From positions 62,001-126,000 of the forward strand of contig NZ_JANZKY010000001.1 of NCBI RefSeq assembly GCF_025770765.1: a stretch of 64,000 bases of DNA. The letters run 5' to 3'. The DNA is from Propionivibrio soli (GTDB taxonomy: Bacteria > Pseudomonadota > Gammaproteobacteria > Burkholderiales > Rhodocyclaceae). How positions within the stretch are numbered: the stretch's first letter is position 1; the number at the start of each line of letters is the position of its first letter. The notes under the pieces are model-generated. The model did no database searches. It was not told the DNA's origin and saw nothing but the letters and a program-made list of their open reading frames with translations. The position numbers were made by a program, and so were the translations under genes. This document shows positions 26,004-35,581 of the stretch, piece by piece.

Positions 26004-27974
26004 TCAGCGCGGAAACGCCGGCCCCTGTCCGCGCGGCGGCCGGCGCCGCGAGCGGATGCGCTGCCAAGCGATGATCAGCTGCTCGAAGCTGTCACAGCAA
26101 CGGTCGATCAACCCCTCATCGTCGATTTCTCCCATCAGCCAGGCCCGGGTGGGGTCCTGGAAGATGCTGCGCCCGACGGCGAAGCCGCAACAGGTGCGGC
26201 TGTCCTTGGCTTCTTCAAAAGACGCGATCAACTGTTCGATGGGCGCATTCAGACCGAGCATGACGACGCCGCGGCTATACGGGTCGCGCGACTCGATCAA
26301 TTCGTCGATGCGAGCCCACTGCTCGGCTGAGGTCGGCGGCAGCTTCCACCAGTCGGGATGGATGCCCAGGTTATAGAAGCGCGTCATCGTGCGCAGGATG
26401 GTATCCGGGTCGGACGGCAAGCCCTTGGCGGGGATCAGTTCAAGGAGCAGTTCGTGCCCGCTCTCGTTGGTCGCCTCGCACAAGGTGCGCACCTGGCTTT
26501 CCTGCGCCAGCCGGCGCTCCGGCAGATCGTCCGGGTGGTAGAAGATCAGGCACTTGACCACCTGTTCCTTGGGCCAGTGCACGAGCACCGAGCCGATCGA
26601 GCTGCCGAGCTCGAAGATGACGGGGTTGGTTCCCGGTTGCTCGACCGGCCGCCCCAGCCACCAGCCGCGCCCGGTCGCCGCGTGCAGCGCGTCTTCACCA
26701 TACTGATCGTCGATCAGGGCGCCGAGACTTCCGTACAAGCCGAGACGGCGTTCGGTGCGCGCGACGGTCTCGACGAGCAGACGCTTCAGCGGCCGGAGCC
26801 GCGTTTCCGGAACGCCGAGCTGGCACGCCAGATCGTAAAGTTGGCTGCGATGGTCGAACGCGAAAATAAAGACGTCGTTCCAGATATGCCGTTTGGGCGT
26901 TACGTGGTGCAGCCAATTGAGCGTGCTGTCGTTCGCCGGCTCGGTGAGCACGTCGACGTGTTCAAGGAAGTAGTCGAGCTCTTCCTTGGTCGGCATCGCG
27001 GGCGCGCAGGCATGGCGCGAAACGACCAGTGCCCCTGCGGCATTGGCACGCCGGCAACAGATGTCGTAATCGAGTCCGCGCAACCAACCGGAGAAGAAGC
27101 CAGCGAGGAAGGCGTCGCCGGCACCCAGCACATTGAGCACCTCGACGCGCGGGCTGGGGACCGAGAAAGCGTCCTCAATGCGATCGGGAACCTCGCCTTC
27201 GACGATCGCGCAACCGAGCGGGCCAAGCTTGACGATGAGCGTCGCGGACGTCCGCCGTCGCACTTCGCGCAGGGCCGGAATCAGCTCGGCAACGCCGCCG
27301 GCGATCTCGAACTCTGCCTCCGTACCGACAATGAGATCGAAGTGCCCGAGAATTTCCTGTAGCCGGGTCGTGACCTCCCGGCTCGGGATATACCGCGTTT
27401 CCCCATCGCCCGGCGTCGTCAGGCCCCACAGCACGGGGCGGTAATCGATGTCGAGGATGGTGCGTACATTGTGCCGATGCGCGTACTCCAAGGCACGCAA
27501 GCTGCCCGCGCGCACCAGCGCCTTGGAGAAATGGGTGCCGGTGATGTGCAGAGCCATGCAATCGGCGATGAAGGACTCGTCGACGTCCTCGGGGCAGAAC
27601 GCCATGTCGGCGCAGTTGTCGCGGTAGAACAGAAGCGGAAAAGTCTGCCGGTCCTTGATGCCGAGGATCGCAAGCGCCGTCATGCGCGCCGGGTCAACCT
27701 TGATCTGGGAAACGTCGCAGCCTTCGTCGGCGAGCGTCTTGACCAGAAAGCGGCCCATCTGCTCGTTGCCCACGCGGGTAATCATCGCGCTGCGCAGGCC
27801 GAGCCGGGCGCAGCCGAAGGCGACGTTGCCGGACGAGCCGCCAAGATACTTGGCGAACGACGAGGCGTCCTCGAGGTCGCATCCGTATTGGTTGGAATAG
27901 AGGTCGACGGCGAGCCGGCCGATGGAAACGACTTCGTGTTTCCGGCCTTTCGCGAATACGGTCGGATTCTTCAT
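26004..27974 (-). CDS. iolC: 5-dehydro-2-deoxygluconokinase fused to DUF2090 aldolase-like domain
   Basis: A 656-residue two-domain protein. The N-terminal PfkB-family kinase (about 1-345) shows GGSSGNVA early and the catalytic signature GAGDAFLAG at 284-292 with D287 as base; it phosphorylates 5-dehydro-2-deoxygluconate. The C-terminal DUF2090 domain (about 355-640) is the region assigned as the 5-dehydro-2-deoxyphosphogluconate aldolase in proteobacterial IolC fusions, replacing the separate Bacillus IolJ. That split to malonate semialdehyde and DHAP is known for the family, not seen here. Last gene of the minus-strand inositol operon. Confidence 0.92.
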   Translation of the reverse strand: MKNPTVFAKGRKHEVVSIGRLAVDLYSNQYGCDLEDASSFAKYLGGSSGNVAFGCARLGLRSAMITRVGNEQMGRFLVKTLADEGCDVSQIKVDPARMTALAILGIKDRQTFPLLFYRDNCADMAFCPEDVDESFIADCMALHITGTHFSKALVRAGSLRALEYAHRHNVRTILDIDYRPVLWGLTTPGDGETRYIPSREVTTRLQEILGHFDLIVGTEAEFEIAGGVAELIPALREVRRRTSATLIVKLGPLGCAIVEGEVPDRIEDAFSVPSPRVEVLNVLGAGDAFLAGFFSGWLRGLDYDICCRRANAAGALVVSRHACAPAMPTKEELDYFLEHVDVLTEPANDSTLNWLHHVTPKRHIWNDVFIFAFDHRSQLYDLACQLGVPETRLRPLKRLLVETVARTERRLGLYGSLGALIDDQYGEDALHAATGRGWWLGRPVEQPGTNPVIFELGSSIGSVLVHWPKEQVVKCLIFYHPDDLPERRLAQESQVRTLCEATNESGHELLLELIPAKGLPSDPDTILRTMTRFYNLGIHPDWWKLPPTSAEQWARIDELIESRDPYSRGVVMLGLNAPIEQLIASFEEAKDSRTCCGFAVGRSIFQDPTRAWLMGEIDDEGLIDRCCDSFEQLIIAWQRIRSRRRPPRGQGPAFPR

Positions 27975-28030
27975 AGGATCTGATACCTGCAGCCCGGCCG
28001 AAACACGGCCGTGCCCGTCTTGTGACTTTT

Positions 28031-28891
28031 TCAGTCGGCGCTCGTTCTTTCGTCCGAGCGCTCCATATTGAGTTCGAGACGGTACGCCAGGGCGATGAAC
28101 AAGGCCTGGGCCAGACTCATCGTTCCCGCCATGGCGCGGAAGTAATATGCTTCCGCCTCCTGGACCGTCAAGGTTACCGCCGCCGCCCGGGAAATCGGCG
28201 ACAGCGAACTATCGGTGATCGCAACGACTGTCGCTTGTCGCTCGACGGCCAGTTCGGTGCAGTAACGCGTCTCCGTGCCGTACGGCGACATGCTGATCGA
28301 GAGCAGAACGTCGCCCTTCGACAGCCCCTCGATCTGTTCCTTGAACATGCCGCCCATGGCGTCGACGAGGATCACGCGCTTGCGTGTTTGCGGCAGCACA
28401 TACGCGAGATAGCTTGCCACGGGGAACATGCGCCGCACGCCCATGATGTAGATATGCTGCGCCCCTTGGAGGATACCGACCGCTTTCTCGAATGCCCGGT
28501 CGTCGAGCGTGGCGCTGATCGACGCGATGCCGGACTGGCAGGTTTCGAGGAAGCTGCGCGCAAGGTCCGGGCTTTTCATTTGCGCTGGGTGCTTGCTGAT
28601 CACGGCCCGGATGCGTTGCTGGTAATTGCCCACCGATACGCCGCTGGCGTAGGCATCGCGAAAAACCGCCTGCAAGTCGGAAAAGCCTGAGAACCCGAAA
28701 TGCTGGGCAAAACGCACCACGGCGGATGGCTGCACGCCGCAGGCATCGGCGACGTCCCGGATGCGCACGACAACCATGTGCTGACGATTCTCGGTGACGT
28801 ATTTGGCGATCAGTTTCAGTTGCTTGGAGAGCCCGTCGTACTCCTGGGCCACCCGTTGCACCAGATCCTCAACCCTGCTGTCTTGGTTCAT
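28031..28891 (-). CDS. RpiR-family transcriptional regulator (IolR-like)
   Basis: A 286-residue regulator with an N-terminal HTH_6 domain (about 1-80; RIRDVADACGVQPSAVVRFAQHFGFSGF) and a SIS sugar-isomerase domain (about 130-265; IYIMGVRRM...VILVDAMGGM), which in this family senses a phosphosugar. The start is taken as ATG 28889-28891 (MNQDSRVEDLV); upstream in-frame residues are not domain-like. In Sinorhizobium and Caulobacter an RpiR-type IolR represses inositol genes, and its position inside the operon supports the same role. Candidate operators are the GAA-N6-TTC sites at 34169, 40625 and 43050. Confidence 0.9.
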   Translation of the reverse strand: MNQDSRVEDLVQRVAQEYDGLSKQLKLIAKYVTENRQHMVVVRIRDVADACGVQPSAVVRFAQHFGFSGFSDLQAVFRDAYASGVSVGNYQQRIRAVISKHPAQMKSPDLARSFLETCQSGIASISATLDDRAFEKAVGILQGAQHIYIMGVRRMFPVASYLAYVLPQTRKRVILVDAMGGMFKEQIEGLSKGDVLLSISMSPYGTETRYCTELAVERQATVVAITDSSLSPISRAAAVTLTVQEAEAYYFRAMAGTMSLAQALFIALAYRLELNMERSDERTSAD

Positions 28892-29101
28892 ATTCTTGGT
28901 CCACGCCGTTTCCCGGACCGTCGGCGCCCCGTGCGCCTTACGGTTGCCGGATTGTAGCGCACGCCACCGCCGTCCGGCCGCCTCGTGATGCGACTTGCAG
29001 ACGCCGGGAAAACACCGCCCCGGCACGCGGCCGCCACCGGCGAACTAGGCCGGTCAGGGCGAACCCAAACGCGCCGGGGCGGCAGAACCGAAGACCAGCC
29101 T

Positions 29102-30097
29102 TCAGCGCAAGCTGATGATGCGTCCTTCCCGCCACGATGTCGTCGCGGCGTCGGCGAGTTCAAGCGCCTTGACGCCGTCCTCGATGCCGACACGGAGCTT
29201 CTCATGCCCGCCCAGTGCGGCAACGAAGTGATCAAGCTCGTTGCGGTAGGCTTTTTCATAGCGCTGCAGGAAGAAGTGTTCGGGCTTGTCGAACGAAACG
29301 ACGTCCGTACCCCATGCCGCCACTTCCGTCGGACGGTGGTTGCCAGCTTGCAACAGGCCTTTCGAACCCAGCACCTCGAAGCGCTGATCGTAGCCGTAGG
29401 CCGCACGGCGCGAGGTATGGATCTGGCACAGCTTTCCGGACACGGTACGGATCGTCACCGCGGTGGTGTCGGCGTCGTTCGCCTCGGAAGCGATCTTCGG
29501 GTCGGTCAATGCGCTGGCGGCCGCGTAGACCGTCTGTGCCTCGTCGCCGAGAATCCAGCGAAAAATGTCGAAGTCATGAATCAGCATGTCCTTGAAAATG
29601 CCGCCAGAACGTTTCAGGTAATCGACCGGCGGAGCGCCGGGGTCGCGGCTGATTACGGTCAGCGCTTCGAGAACACCGATTTCGCCTTGCTCGATACGCG
29701 CCTTCACGGCGGCGAAGGTCGGGTCGAAACGACGCTGGAAGCCGATCAGACACGCTTTGCCCGAGGCCTTCACGACCTTTTCGCACTCACGCGCCCGCGC
29801 CAAGTCGAGGTCAACGGGTTTCTCGCAGAAGATGTGCTTGCCGGCAGCGGCGGCGCGCTGGATGAGGTCGGCATGCGTATCCGTCGACGAACCGATCAGG
29901 ACGGCGTTGATCGCCGAATCGGCAAAGATCTGATCCACCGTCAGGACGCGCGTGCCGAGTTCGGCCGCGAGTTTCGCCGCCGGGTCGGGTATTGCGTCCG
30001 CCACGCCGGCGAGCCTGACCGCAGGATTGAGGGCGGCATTGCCCGCATGAATCCGGCCGATGCGGCCGGCGCCGATGACTGCCATGGTGATTGCCAT
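29102..30097 (-). CDS. Inositol 2-dehydrogenase, IdhA type (Gfo/Idh/MocA family)
   Basis: A 331-residue NAD-dependent oxidoreductase: Rossmann motif AVIGAGRIGRIHAGN from residue 6, catalytic-lysine motif CEKPVD at 91-96 (K93), and a C-terminal beta-sheet domain. It resembles rhizobial IdhA more than Bacillus IolG, and oxidises myo-inositol or a stereoisomer to an inosose. This is one of three family members in the island; the closest IolG match is at 37423. It lies 46 bp after the permease gene. Confidence 0.87.
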   Translation of the reverse strand: MAITMAVIGAGRIGRIHAGNAALNPAVRLAGVADAIPDPAAKLAAELGTRVLTVDQIFADSAINAVLIGSSTDTHADLIQRAAAAGKHIFCEKPVDLDLARARECEKVVKASGKACLIGFQRRFDPTFAAVKARIEQGEIGVLEALTVISRDPGAPPVDYLKRSGGIFKDMLIHDFDIFRWILGDEAQTVYAAASALTDPKIASEANDADTTAVTIRTVSGKLCQIHTSRRAAYGYDQRFEVLGSKGLLQAGNHRPTEVAAWGTDVVSFDKPEHFFLQRYEKAYRNELDHFVAALGGHEKLRVGIEDGVKALELADAATTSWREGRIISLR

Positions 30098-30143
30098 GAT
30101 GTGAGCTCCCTAAGAACGATTACTGGATTTAGCCATATTCCCG

Positions 30144-31175
30144 TTAAACCGAGCGACGCGTCTTCTGCCGGTATTGGTCGGCGACGACGGCGGCGACGAT
30201 GATGATGCCTTTGACGATCTCTTGATAGTAGGCGTCGATACGCAGGAAGGTGAACCCGGAGGTCATCACGCCGAGGATGATCGTGCCGATCACGGTGCCC
30301 GTGATGCGCCCCGCTCCGCCGCTCAGCGACGTGCCGCCAATGACCGCACCCGCGATCGCGTCAAGCTCGTAACCCATGCCCATGCCGGCTTGCCCGGTGA
30401 TGGCGCGCGCCGACGTGACGATCCCGGCCAGACCGGAGAGCAAGCCGGCGAGGCAATAGACGACGATCAGGTGGCGGCCGACGTTGATGCCCGAAACACG
30501 CGCTGCCTGGCGGTTGGCGCCGATGGCGTAGGTGAACTTTCCGTAGCGCGTGTAGCGCAGTGCAATATGAAAGATCAGCGCCACGATCAGGAAGATGACA
30601 ACCGGGATGGCACCCGAGCCGATCCACGCATAGTCATCGGTGAGCATGCTGACCGGCGACCCATGCGTATACCACTTGGCCAGTCCGCGCGCCGAGACGT
30701 ACATGCCGAGCGTGGCGATGAAGGGCGGTATCGCCGTGTAGGCGATCAGCGCACCGTTGATCCAGCCACAGACGAGCCCGACGAGTATGCCCGAAATGAT
30801 CGGCCAGAATACCGAGATCCCGGTGAGCGAAGGATAGACGGCGCGCGCGTACCCGGCTTCCTGCGCGAGACTTGCGGCGACCATCGCCGATAGGGCGAGT
30901 ACCGATCCGGACGAGAGGTCGATGCCGCCGGTGATGATGACCTGCGTGACACCGACAGCGATGATCCCGATGACCGACATCTGCAGGATCATCACGATCA
31001 GGCGTTCCTTGTTGAGCAGGAAGCTTTGCCCGATGATGATCCAGCCCAGCGCTTCGAAAACCAGCGCGACGCCGATCAGCACCAGGAAGATCCGGGCCTC
31101 GCTCGGCAACCTGATCTTGCGCGTCTTTTCTGTGCTCTTGGTCATGTCGACCGTGGCTGCGTTCCCTACTGCCAT
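30144..31175 (-). CDS. Sugar/inositol ABC transporter permease (IatP/RbsC-like)
   Basis: A 343-residue inner-membrane permease of the BPD_transp_2 (RbsC) family with about 8-10 helices. A cytoplasmic N-terminal stretch (to about residue 28) precedes the first helix, and the hallmark [15 protein letters not shown] lies near residue 285. With the double ATPase and binding protein upstream it forms a CUT2-type importer. In this context the substrate is most likely myo-inositol, as for Caulobacter IatP. Confidence 0.9.
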   Translation of the reverse strand: MAVGNAATVDMTKSTEKTRKIRLPSEARIFLVLIGVALVFEALGWIIIGQSFLLNKERLIVMILQMSVIGIIAVGVTQVIITGGIDLSSGSVLALSAMVAASLAQEAGYARAVYPSLTGISVFWPIISGILVGLVCGWINGALIAYTAIPPFIATLGMYVSARGLAKWYTHGSPVSMLTDDYAWIGSGAIPVVIFLIVALIFHIALRYTRYGKFTYAIGANRQAARVSGINVGRHLIVVYCLAGLLSGLAGIVTSARAITGQAGMGMGYELDAIAGAVIGGTSLSGGAGRITGTVIGTIILGVMTSGFTFLRIDAYYQEIVKGIIIVAAVVADQYRQKTRRSV

Positions 31176-31265
31176 GACATTTCCTCCGTGTTGCGATCTG
31201 TTGTGCCGTCGAATGCGGCTTGACGAAAGAGAGCCCGGATGCTGTTGCGGCTCTCGTCGTCCGTT

Positions 31266-32816
31266 TTACTTGGCGGCCAGCTCCATGATCTTTACCTGAT
31301 CGGCTTCGGCCCGATTCAGGATTCCGGTCACCCGTCCTTCGTGCATCACCAGAATGCGGTCGCTCATGCCCAACACTTCCGGCAGTTCCGACGAAATCAT
31401 GATCACGGCCACGCCGCGTCCGGCCAGGCGGGTGATGAGCTTGTGGATCTCGGCCTTGGCCCCGACGTCGATACCGCGCGTCGGCTCATCGAGAATCAGG
31501 ATGCTCGGATTGGTGAGCAGCCAGCGGCCGATCAGCACCTTCTGCTGATTGCCCCCGGAGAGGTTCTCGACGCGCTCGTACATCGTCGGCGTCTTGACGC
31601 TGAGCTTGGCGCTCATCTCCTTGCATTCTTCGGTTAGCTTCTTTTGTTCGACGAACCCCCCGCGCACGAACTTCTGCCCGACGACCGCCATTTGCATGTT
31701 CTCGAGCACGTCGAGGATCAGGAAGCAGCCGCTTTCCTTGCGGTCTTCGGTGAGAAACGAGATTCCCTGGGCGATGGCCTTGCTCGGCGAGTCGATGTCG
31801 ACCTTCTTGCCGTTGATCTCGATCGTTCCCGACGTGGCCGGCGTCACGCCGAACAAGGCCTCGGCGACGTTGCTGCGGCCGGAGCCGATCAGCCCCGCGA
31901 AACCGAGGATTTCGCCGGCCCGCACATCGAAGGAGACGTCCTTGAAGACGCCGTCGAGCGTGAGGTTGCGCACCGAAAGCCGGATATCCCCGATCGGCAC
32001 TTCCTCCTTGGGGAACATCTGCGTGATTTCCCGCCCGACCATCATGCGGATGATGTCGTCGCGCGTCACATCGGCGGCACGTTCCGTGCCGATATAGCGG
32101 CCATCTCTGAAAACGCTGACTTCGTCGGCGATCTCAAAGAGCTCGTTCATCTTGTGCGTGATGTAGATGATGCCTTTTCCCTGATCACGCAATTGACGGA
32201 TGATCGTAAACAGGTGGCCGACCTCATGCTCGGTGAGCGCGGACGTCGGCTCGTCCATGATCAACACGTCGGAATTATAGGAAACCGCCTTGGCGATCTC
32301 GACCATCTGCCGGTTGGAGATGGATAGGTGCTGGATCTCGATCTCGGGATCGATGTCGATATTGAGTGCGTCGAACAACTCCTGCGTCTTGCGGCGCAAC
32401 TCGCCGTGATCAATGAGGCCGAGCGAATTGTGCGGCTCGCGACGGATCCAGATGTTTTCCGCCACGGTCATGAAAGGCATCAGATTCAGTTCTTGGTGAA
32501 TCATCGCGATGCCGTTCTGCAGCGCATCCAGCGGCGAAGTCAGGCGCATCTCGCGACCATGCAGGTGCATCGTGCCTTGGTCCGGCACATACACGCCGGC
32601 CACGATTTTCATCAGCGTCGATTTGCCGGCGCCGTTTTCGCCCATCAGGGCGTGTACCGTACCCGGGCGGATCCGCAGACACACGTTATCGAGCGCGACG
32701 ACGCCGGGAAACGCCTTACGCACGCCTGCGACTTCAAGCAGGTATTCGGATTTAGCCCCTTGCGGGTCAGCCGGCGCAGGCGAAGCGACGGCGCCGATGT
32801 TGTCGATACTGCCCAT
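31266..32816 (-). CDS. Sugar/inositol ABC transporter ATPase (IatA/RbsA-like)
   Basis: A 516-residue protein with two fused ABC domains. The first has a canonical Walker [10 protein letters not shown] (about residue 60) and [12 protein letters not shown]. The second has a degenerate Walker A (GLIGSGRSN) but an intact LSGGNQQK signature and [13 protein letters not shown], the RbsA pattern in which only one site is fully competent. It energises import of the sugar captured by the binding protein encoded upstream. Confidence 0.92.
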   Translation of the reverse strand: MGSIDNIGAVASPAPADPQGAKSEYLLEVAGVRKAFPGVVALDNVCLRIRPGTVHALMGENGAGKSTLMKIVAGVYVPDQGTMHLHGREMRLTSPLDALQNGIAMIHQELNLMPFMTVAENIWIRREPHNSLGLIDHGELRRKTQELFDALNIDIDPEIEIQHLSISNRQMVEIAKAVSYNSDVLIMDEPTSALTEHEVGHLFTIIRQLRDQGKGIIYITHKMNELFEIADEVSVFRDGRYIGTERAADVTRDDIIRMMVGREITQMFPKEEVPIGDIRLSVRNLTLDGVFKDVSFDVRAGEILGFAGLIGSGRSNVAEALFGVTPATSGTIEINGKKVDIDSPSKAIAQGISFLTEDRKESGCFLILDVLENMQMAVVGQKFVRGGFVEQKKLTEECKEMSAKLSVKTPTMYERVENLSGGNQQKVLIGRWLLTNPSILILDEPTRGIDVGAKAEIHKLITRLAGRGVAVIMISSELPEVLGMSDRILVMHEGRVTGILNRAEADQVKIMELAAK

Positions 32817-32841
32817 GATTCTTTCCTCCAGAGACTTGTAA

Positions 32842-32872
32842 GCCGGGCGCGGCGCGTGTCGTCGCGCCCGGC
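32842..32872 (-). other. Intercistronic stem-loop after the binding-protein gene
   Basis: GCCGGGCGCG and its complement CGCGCCCGGC form a 10-bp GC-rich stem with an 11-nt loop between the binding-protein stop and the ATPase start. Such hairpins commonly protect binding-protein mRNA or reduce readthrough so that the binding protein is made in excess. There is no U-tract. Confidence 0.6.
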
Positions 32873-32898
32873 GGAGTGCTTATCCGGATCCGGAAGAA

Positions 32899-33837
32899 TC
32901 AGTTCTTGCTCATGTACTGGCTGAGGTTGGCGGGAGTGACGAGTTCGAACGGAATCCAGACCATCGACGGAACCTTCTCGCCCTTCATCAGTTTCAGTGC
33001 CGTATCAACCGCGCCCTTGCCCTGGCCGGCGGCGTTCTGGAACACCGTGACCTTCATATCGCCCGCCTTCATCGAGGCCAACGCGTCCTGCGTCGCGTCG
33101 ATACCGGCGACGATCGTCTTGTCGAGCAGCTTCGAAGCTTTCAGCGCTTGGACAGCACCAAGAGCCATTTCGTCGTTGTTCGAGACGACGGCGTCGAACT
33201 TCATGCCAGCGCTGATCCAGTTCGTCATCAGGTCATTACCGTCGGTGCGCTGCCACTTGGCCGTACGCTTGTCGAGAATCTTGATACCGTTGCATTCCTT
33301 CGTGGCAACGACGTCTTCGACGTCCTGCGTACGCTGACGCGCGGCCTGGTTCGCGAGGTCACCCATCATGACCAGGATGTTCCCCTTGCCGCCCATCAAC
33401 CGGCAGACTTCCTTCATTTGCAGCGTGCCCGAATCGACTTCATTCGATCCGACATACGCGACACCGGCCGGCAGCGACTTGTCGGCAGGCTGACGGTTCA
33501 CATACACCAGCGGAATCTTGGCTTCGGAAGCGAGCCGGGTCATCTTCGGCGTTGCATCCGTATCGACGGCGTTAACGATGATCGCATCGACCTTCTGTGC
33601 GATGAAGTTCTGAATCTGGTTCAGCTGCCGACCGACGTCGGCTTGCGCGTCTTCGAACTGCAGATCGACGCCCTTCTGCGTACCGGCGTATGTCTTCATG
33701 CCGTTACGAAGCACGGTCAGGAAGTTGTCATCGAACGAGGACATCGTGACGCCGATCTTGGCCGCCGAGGCGGGCATGCTGGCGAGAGAGAGGGCGACCA
33801 AAGCGGATGCAGCAAGCGTTTTGACAAAAGGCTTCAT
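32899..33837 (-). CDS. Periplasmic sugar/inositol-binding protein (IbpA/RbsB-like)
   Basis: A 312-residue periplasmic binding protein of the Peripla_BP_4 family with a signal peptide ending SASA/SAAK (about residue 25). The mature start IGVTMSSFDDNFLTVLRNGM is typical for ribose/inositol binders, followed by FIAQKVDAIIVNAVD and AGIDATQDALASM. First gene of the minus-strand operon, which continues through the ATPase, permease, dehydrogenase, regulator and IolC. The inositol assignment rests on context. Confidence 0.9.
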   Translation of the reverse strand: MKPFVKTLAASALVALSLASMPASAAKIGVTMSSFDDNFLTVLRNGMKTYAGTQKGVDLQFEDAQADVGRQLNQIQNFIAQKVDAIIVNAVDTDATPKMTRLASEAKIPLVYVNRQPADKSLPAGVAYVGSNEVDSGTLQMKEVCRLMGGKGNILVMMGDLANQAARQRTQDVEDVVATKECNGIKILDKRTAKWQRTDGNDLMTNWISAGMKFDAVVSNNDEMALGAVQALKASKLLDKTIVAGIDATQDALASMKAGDMKVTVFQNAAGQGKGAVDTALKLMKGEKVPSMVWIPFELVTPANLSQYMSKN

Positions 33838-34276
33838 ACGTACACCTCCAATGCGTAAATCGGATATGTCCGAAGCGGACGGTTTTTATTCGACCCCGTT
33901 ACCGGGGCCTTTCACCGGACGCGTTGCAGGACGCGCCGGTGCTGCTGCGCCTACGCGTTTCGCCGTCAAACGCCGGCGAAACAGAAACACACTGCAAAAC
34001 CTTTTCCGATACCGGCCATCGACCCATGCCAGCCAGCCGACGCCAGCAAACACATTTCTTGTTTTTTCGTCGCGGTCGGTCATTTAGGCCGCCGCGTTTT
34101 TTGTGTGCGCTAACGATAAGAGGATTGAGAAAAAAATGCAAACAATATTTCACTAGAGCATAAAATTCGAAACGAGGTTCTATTTTTGTCTCGAACCGGG
34201 ACGATGGGAAAGGCGATTCGCCGCGCGGAGAACGTGCTCAGGCACCTCACGAAACGCGGTAAAACTGTGGGCCGAG
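33838..34276. other. Regulatory region upstream of the inositol import operon
   Basis: 439 bp between the binding-protein gene and the 3' end of the LacI gene, with no gene seen. It contains an 8-bp hairpin (GTTTCGCC/GGCGAAAC, 33957-33982) in the presumed leader, an AT-rich promoter-like stretch at about 34110-34190 and a GAA-N6-TTC element at 34169-34180. A long leader of 250-300 nt is implied if the promoter is in the AT-rich part. Confidence 0.55.
34169..34180. promoter_or_regulatory. GAA-N6-TTC element, candidate RpiR/IolR operator A
   Basis: GAA-ACGAGG-TTC, flanked by C and T, sits in the AT-rich region upstream of the import operon. It matches the symmetry of the GGAA-N6-TTCC motif described for RpiR-type IolR in alphaproteobacteria, with the outer pair changed. 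Related sites lie at 40625 and 43050. Confidence 0.45.
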
Positions 34277-35350
34277 TCAGCGAATGTCAGGCAAATAGGG
34301 CGTTTGGCGGGAGTTCTCGGCAAAATAGAGCCGGAAATCGACGCGTTCTCCGGCCAACGGGTCGTGTTCCACGACGCCGCACTTGAAGAGCAGGTGTTGC
34401 AGTGCGGCCATGATCTGGTTGTCCGGGTCCTGATCGATCACCACGTCGAGCAGGCCGCTTTGCATGTACTGGCGGTGATCGTCTGACATTTCGTGTGTCA
34501 CCCAGCAGATATCCCGGCCGATGCCGTATTTGCGTAGTGCCGCCTCGACACCCGGCGAACCGGCTCCGCTGTTGTAGATCGCGGCGATCGGCTCGCCGTC
34601 GCGCAAGGCGCTGGCGACGCCAAGGAAGCAGCGGTCGGGATCGTCGTAGGTTTCCACCGTCCGCACGTCGCACACGAGCCGGGGGGCGAAGCGGGCCAGC
34701 ACGTCGCGGCACCCCGCCGTGCGATCGACGTGTCCCTGATAATCGGTGCGGCTGCTCAGGATGACCACGCGGCCGCTGTTCTGAGCCAAATGGCCGATGA
34801 GGTAGCCGGCCGTGCGCCCCGCGCGGTAGTTGTCGATTCCGGCGTATTGAAGCGCTGGGACACCACCGATGTTGGTTACCACGGCGACGGCCGCTTCGCC
34901 GCCTGACGTCGCATCGAGCAGCGCCGCTCGCACCTGCTCGGTATCCGGGGCCGCCAGAATCAGCCCCTGCCGGCGATATGGCGGTTGCCGTATCGCTTTA
35001 GCGAAGAGATCGTTACGGTGCTCAGGCAGAAAGGCGCGGTGCACGACGATGCGGCGATCGAGCATCTCCATCAGGCGCTGCAACGCGAACCCGAGGCGCC
35101 GGAAGAACGGCGTGTCGTTGACCGGCAGCAGGACATCAAGATGAATCAGGCCGTGCCGTGTCTGCGGAAGCAGGCGCGGCACGCCGAGACGTTTGGCCGC
35201 CGTAACAACCTTTTCACGCGCGGCCGCCGAAACACTGCCGCGTTCGTTGAGAACGCGGTCGACCGTGGAGGCACTCACCCCCGCCGCCGCGGCGATTTCG
35301 ACAAAACGCGGTGTTTTCTTGCGACGCTCGCCGGTAGCCAAGCGACCCAC
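34277..35350 (-). CDS. LacI-family transcriptional regulator of the inositol island
   Basis: About 357 residues: N-terminal LacI helix-turn-helix (RFVEIAAAAGVSASTVDRVLNE) and a periplasmic-binding-protein-like sensor domain (about 65-340) with GIDNYRAGRTAGYLIG. The start is uncertain: GTG at 35348-35350 with GGAG close by, or TTG at 35339-35341. It diverges from iolH-iolI-iolG, with two back-to-back inverted repeats between them (35421-35454), so it probably controls that operon in response to an inositol-type ligand. Confidence 0.88.
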   Translation of the reverse strand: MGRLATGERRKKTPRFVEIAAAAGVSASTVDRVLNERGSVSAAAREKVVTAAKRLGVPRLLPQTRHGLIHLDVLLPVNDTPFFRRLGFALQRLMEMLDRRIVVHRAFLPEHRNDLFAKAIRQPPYRRQGLILAAPDTEQVRAALLDATSGGEAAVAVVTNIGGVPALQYAGIDNYRAGRTAGYLIGHLAQNSGRVVILSSRTDYQGHVDRTAGCRDVLARFAPRLVCDVRTVETYDDPDRCFLGVASALRDGEPIAAIYNSGAGSPGVEAALRKYGIGRDICWVTHEMSDDHRQYMQSGLLDVVIDQDPDNQIMAALQHLLFKCGVVEHDPLAGERVDFRLYFAENSRQTPYLPDIR

Positions 35351-35420
35351 CTCACTCCGCGCAAGCTTTACCTTGGCGAAAAAGAATAACGAAACAGAAC
35401 TCTGGCTGCACCCTACGTCG

Positions 35421-35454
35421 TTTGACGATAAATCGTCAAATTCGCAGATGCGAA
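35421..35454. promoter_or_regulatory. Two abutting inverted repeats, candidate LacI operators
   Basis: TTTGACGAT-AA-ATCGTCAAA (35421-35440) is followed immediately by TTCGCA-GA-TGCGAA (35441-35454). Both are perfect dyads with a 2-bp spacer. They lie 71 bp upstream of the lacI GTG and 128 bp upstream of iolH, a position that could control both directions. Confidence 0.6.
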
Positions 35455-35581
35455 GCGGAGGCACGTTTCCTATATTGGCCGACATCGAAGTGCCTCTGTC
35501 GTCGTATTCACAGCCGATGGCGCCTCGCGCATCGGCGCCCCGCACTGCCCGACAAGGCATAGAAACGGAAAGGAGACCCGG

